Origin: Silurus meridionalis
Taxonomy: Eukaryota > Chordata > Actinopteri > Siluriformes > Siluridae
DNA length: 64,000 bases
Assembly (NCBI RefSeq): GCF_014805685.1
Contig: NC_060902.1
Span: forward strand, 5,629,286 to 5,693,285
Reading direction: 5' to 3'
Part shown: positions 61,401-64,000 of the stretch, in pieces
Layout of the letters: every line of letters starts with the position of its first letter
How positions within the stretch are numbered: the first letter of the stretch is position 1
Program-made: the position numbers and the translations under genes
The notes under the pieces: model-generated
The model's database searches: none
The model's input: the letters and a program-made list of their open reading frames with translations, nothing else
Told to the model about the DNA's origin: nothing

Positions 61401-61799
61401 ACATATATTCATACAATCTGCATAGTGTAGTGTTTAAAGCTGCTCTGAATCTATTGAGAATTTTGAACGTAGCATGCTATCATTTAGAACTTACATTTAC
61501 AACTGAGCTGAAGTCAAGAGATAAAGTTAAGAGTCTTAACCACTGAGCCACCACTTTAGACATGCCATCATCAGGTTTCAACTTATATTTTAAAGAAGAA
61601 GAACATGCATCGCTTCGTCTTTCAATAGCTTTAAGGCTAAAAAGCAATTACACTCACACGAAATATTGATACATACAATATCTACATCAATTGACATATC
61701 ATTTAGATCACAGTTACTATTTTTGTAATATACAGAAATAAATATTGTGGCTAAATGTGGTATCACATGAGGATTGTGTATGGTTTGATTAGATAATCA
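58446..61799. other. podxl2 intron 1 or upstream, no feature recognised
   Basis: AT-rich. Holds one copy (about 59905-59985) of a ~70-bp sequence repeated at 63215-63290. No convincing exon seen. Confidence 0.5.
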
Positions 61800-62650
61800 A
61801 GCTTGTGGACTGCACTTTTTTTTTTTATTCTGTAGGCACTGAGATGTTACAACTCCAATGTTACTTTGGCCTTGTACTTAGGATCATTGTTCAACTGAAA
61901 AGTGAATTTCTTCCCAAGCATTAGAATTTTTTAGAGTATTTCCCTTTATTTTGCTCAATCGATTCTTCCTTCAATTGTAACAAGATTCCCTGATGATGAG
62001 AAACATCCTGCCACCACCATGCTTCACTTTAAGGATAGTGTGTCTTGAGTTATTGGAAGTTTTTATGTCTGTGCCACACATAGCAAATTGAGTTTTGGCA
62101 AAAAAAAGCTTTCTCTTGGGTGCATTTGACCCTTTCCTGCATAAAAGCTTGTTCACTTTTATGTTTTCTCACATCATTTTTGAGTAGCAGCTTCTTTCTT
62201 GCCATCCTTCTATACAAGCCAGTGTCAGGAGTTGCTCGTGATCGTGTTTATTATTCCACTCCCAGCCATTGAAATCCTTTAAAGGAATTTTTTTATTCTT
62301 TCTCAAGTCTTCTTGTTTGAGCACTTGAGGTTTGAGGGGCAGCCTTTTCTTGGCAGTGTCTAGGTAGTGTGATGCAGCTTTTACTTCCTGATTATTGATC
62401 TAACTGTGCTGACAAACACTTGGATATTAATTTGTATCTCTCTGGGCCCAATTTTCCTTCAGATTCACAGCTAAGGCCAATGAGTTTATATTAGTGGAGT
62501 TTTTATACAGAAAATATGACAAACTCTAATCATTTACATGTGGATGCCAGTGGTAAGGGTACTTGCATACTTGTTTGGGCAATTTCTTTCATTGGTATAA
62601 AGTAGAAGCCCCCACAGCACAAGGGTCGAGTACTTAAGCAAACATGATAT
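61800..62650 (-). mobile_element. Tc1-like element relic, family 4
   Basis: Minus strand reads KRKLFFAKTQFAMCGTDIK and ILKVKHGGGRMFLII (the V-K-H-G-G-G box of Tc1 transposases) between stops. GTGCTGACAAACACTTGGAT is also typical. Confidence 0.72.
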
Positions 62651-63506
62651 TTCAGTTTTTAATTTATTAACCTTTTTCCCAAAATAAATCTAGTGTTACC
62701 TAACAATAATTGATTCTCAGTGGTTTGAAATAAAATAGAAAACAAAATGAAATTTCAGTGTACCATGTAAAGTGTAGTAATACGTGAAAATTGGTCTGGC
62801 ATCTAAATACTTTTATTACCCTACAAATTAATTATGTTTCAAATATGTACATCAACACTATAATTTATGATTTCATCTAAAAGATACATATCAAATGTAT
62901 AAAACTCACAAGGAAAGGCGATGTTTAATACTGTTATTTCTGAGGGTGTGTCAAGTTAATAATAATTAAATCAATCATTTAAGAATCATTATCTTTGTAC
63001 TGGAAAGATTCTAATGGCAATTTTATCTGTGGCAAATAAAGCAGACTAGTTAACAATCCATTAAAAAACAAGAGTTTTCACTTCAATCTACGTTATTGTA
63101 TGTTCTCAACAATAAATCAATTCCCTCTTATTTATCACTATATTTCTAAGTGTCTCCTGTTTTGAACCCAGATTACTCCACACAAAAATGCTGATTGCAT
63201 CTGACCTGAATTAGTTGTCTGCCTGCACCACGATTTCAGACTGACTTTGCAGAATTGTGTAGGTGGAGGATGGAGATTTATAGTCTCTGGTCCTGGCTAG
63301 GAGCTTTCTGCAGTGGCTATAAACATTAATGAATGAACAAAGTAGTGAACAAGGCTGCAGGAAGGCTTGCACTTCTCGATAAAGAGCCAGAAAAAAATCT
63401 CCCGGGCTTATATCAGGTAATCCGAAGGGTTTTTTTTGTTCTGGGTTTATTATGCTGCAGAATATTATTTCTAGTCATACTCCAATACATATACAAAAAT
63501 TAAATG

Positions 63507-63511
<5 letters not shown>

Positions 63512-63573
<62 letters not shown>
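63512..63573. repeat. (AT)n microsatellite
   Basis: About 30 AT units. Confidence 0.97.
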
Positions 63574-63580
<7 letters not shown>

Positions 63581-64000
63581 AACGTTGTTCTTTTTCATCA
63601 CTGCTGTACAGCATAAAGATGACTCATCTGGTTAAAGGTAGGATATGCAGCAAAACATTGCACACAGACAGATAAACAGACATTTTAGATATTTCACTTT
63701 TGTGTTTGACCATCATCTCAATTGTTTGTGTTGGAGTGTTGGCCATAGCAGCCGAAACACAGTATGGCTTTTGACCAGTGCAGTCTGTGATTGTTTTACG
63801 GGCAAGTGTTTGGACACAAGAAAAAATCTGAGGTGCTTTTTTCATCCAAGAATAATCATCTCATCAACTTTTTGCAAAACAAAAAAAAACAAAAAAAAAA
63901 ATCACATTAAGCTGTACCTCCTCACTGCACTCCAGTGTGATGCCAGGAGGATAGAATTTACCTTAAATAAACTACATGTACAACTCCACCTTTTCTTTTT

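Overview
This window is a piece of a ray-finned (teleost) fish nuclear genome. Three recognisable vertebrate genes are present with GT-AG introns. The rest is AT-rich and packed with teleost-type repeats: many unrelated Tc1-like elements, two mariner relics, hAT-like elements, an RTE-like LINE with a tRNA-Glu-derived SINE sharing its 3' tail, and long (AT)n, (CA)n, (GA)n and (GATG)n tracts. The Tc1 load fits an otophysan such as a catfish, but the species is an inference. No prokaryotic, CRISPR, phage or viral system is visible.

Layout. 1-11.3 kb: intergenic, mostly Tc1-like and other DNA transposon relics, plus one unidentified coding-like stretch on the minus strand near 4.2-4.4 kb. 11.3-19.4 kb: lsm3 on the minus strand (spliceosomal Sm-like protein), with its 3' half rearranged. 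Exon 3 occurs twice in tandem, exon 4 occurs twice in a larger unit, a further ~300-bp tandem repeat sits inside that unit, and the joins carry short homologies or an inverted LINE piece. 19.4-23.2 kb: lsm3 promoter with ZNF143-like and TCTCGCGAGA motifs, then a Tc1 relic and a LINE split by a hAT-like insertion. 23.25-29.6 kb: ggh (gamma-glutamyl hydrolase) on the plus strand, complete in nine coding exons encoding 316 residues. 29.8-31.6 kb: a mariner relic holding a 1.15-kb inverted-repeat element. 32-64 kb: podxl2 (endoglycan) on the minus strand; the last seven coding exons are present, while the exon with the start codon and start of the signal peptide lies beyond the right edge. Its introns hold most of the remaining transposons and microsatellites.

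The three genes do unrelated jobs: U6 snRNP and mRNA decay (lsm3), lysosomal folate polyglutamate hydrolysis (ggh), and a sialomucin at the cell surface (podxl2). They are neighbours, not a pathway. The most unusual feature is the serial duplication inside lsm3. It leaves an in-frame doubled exon and two alternative last exons that differ by one codon. It could be a real local rearrangement or a false duplication in the assembly, and the sequence alone cannot decide.
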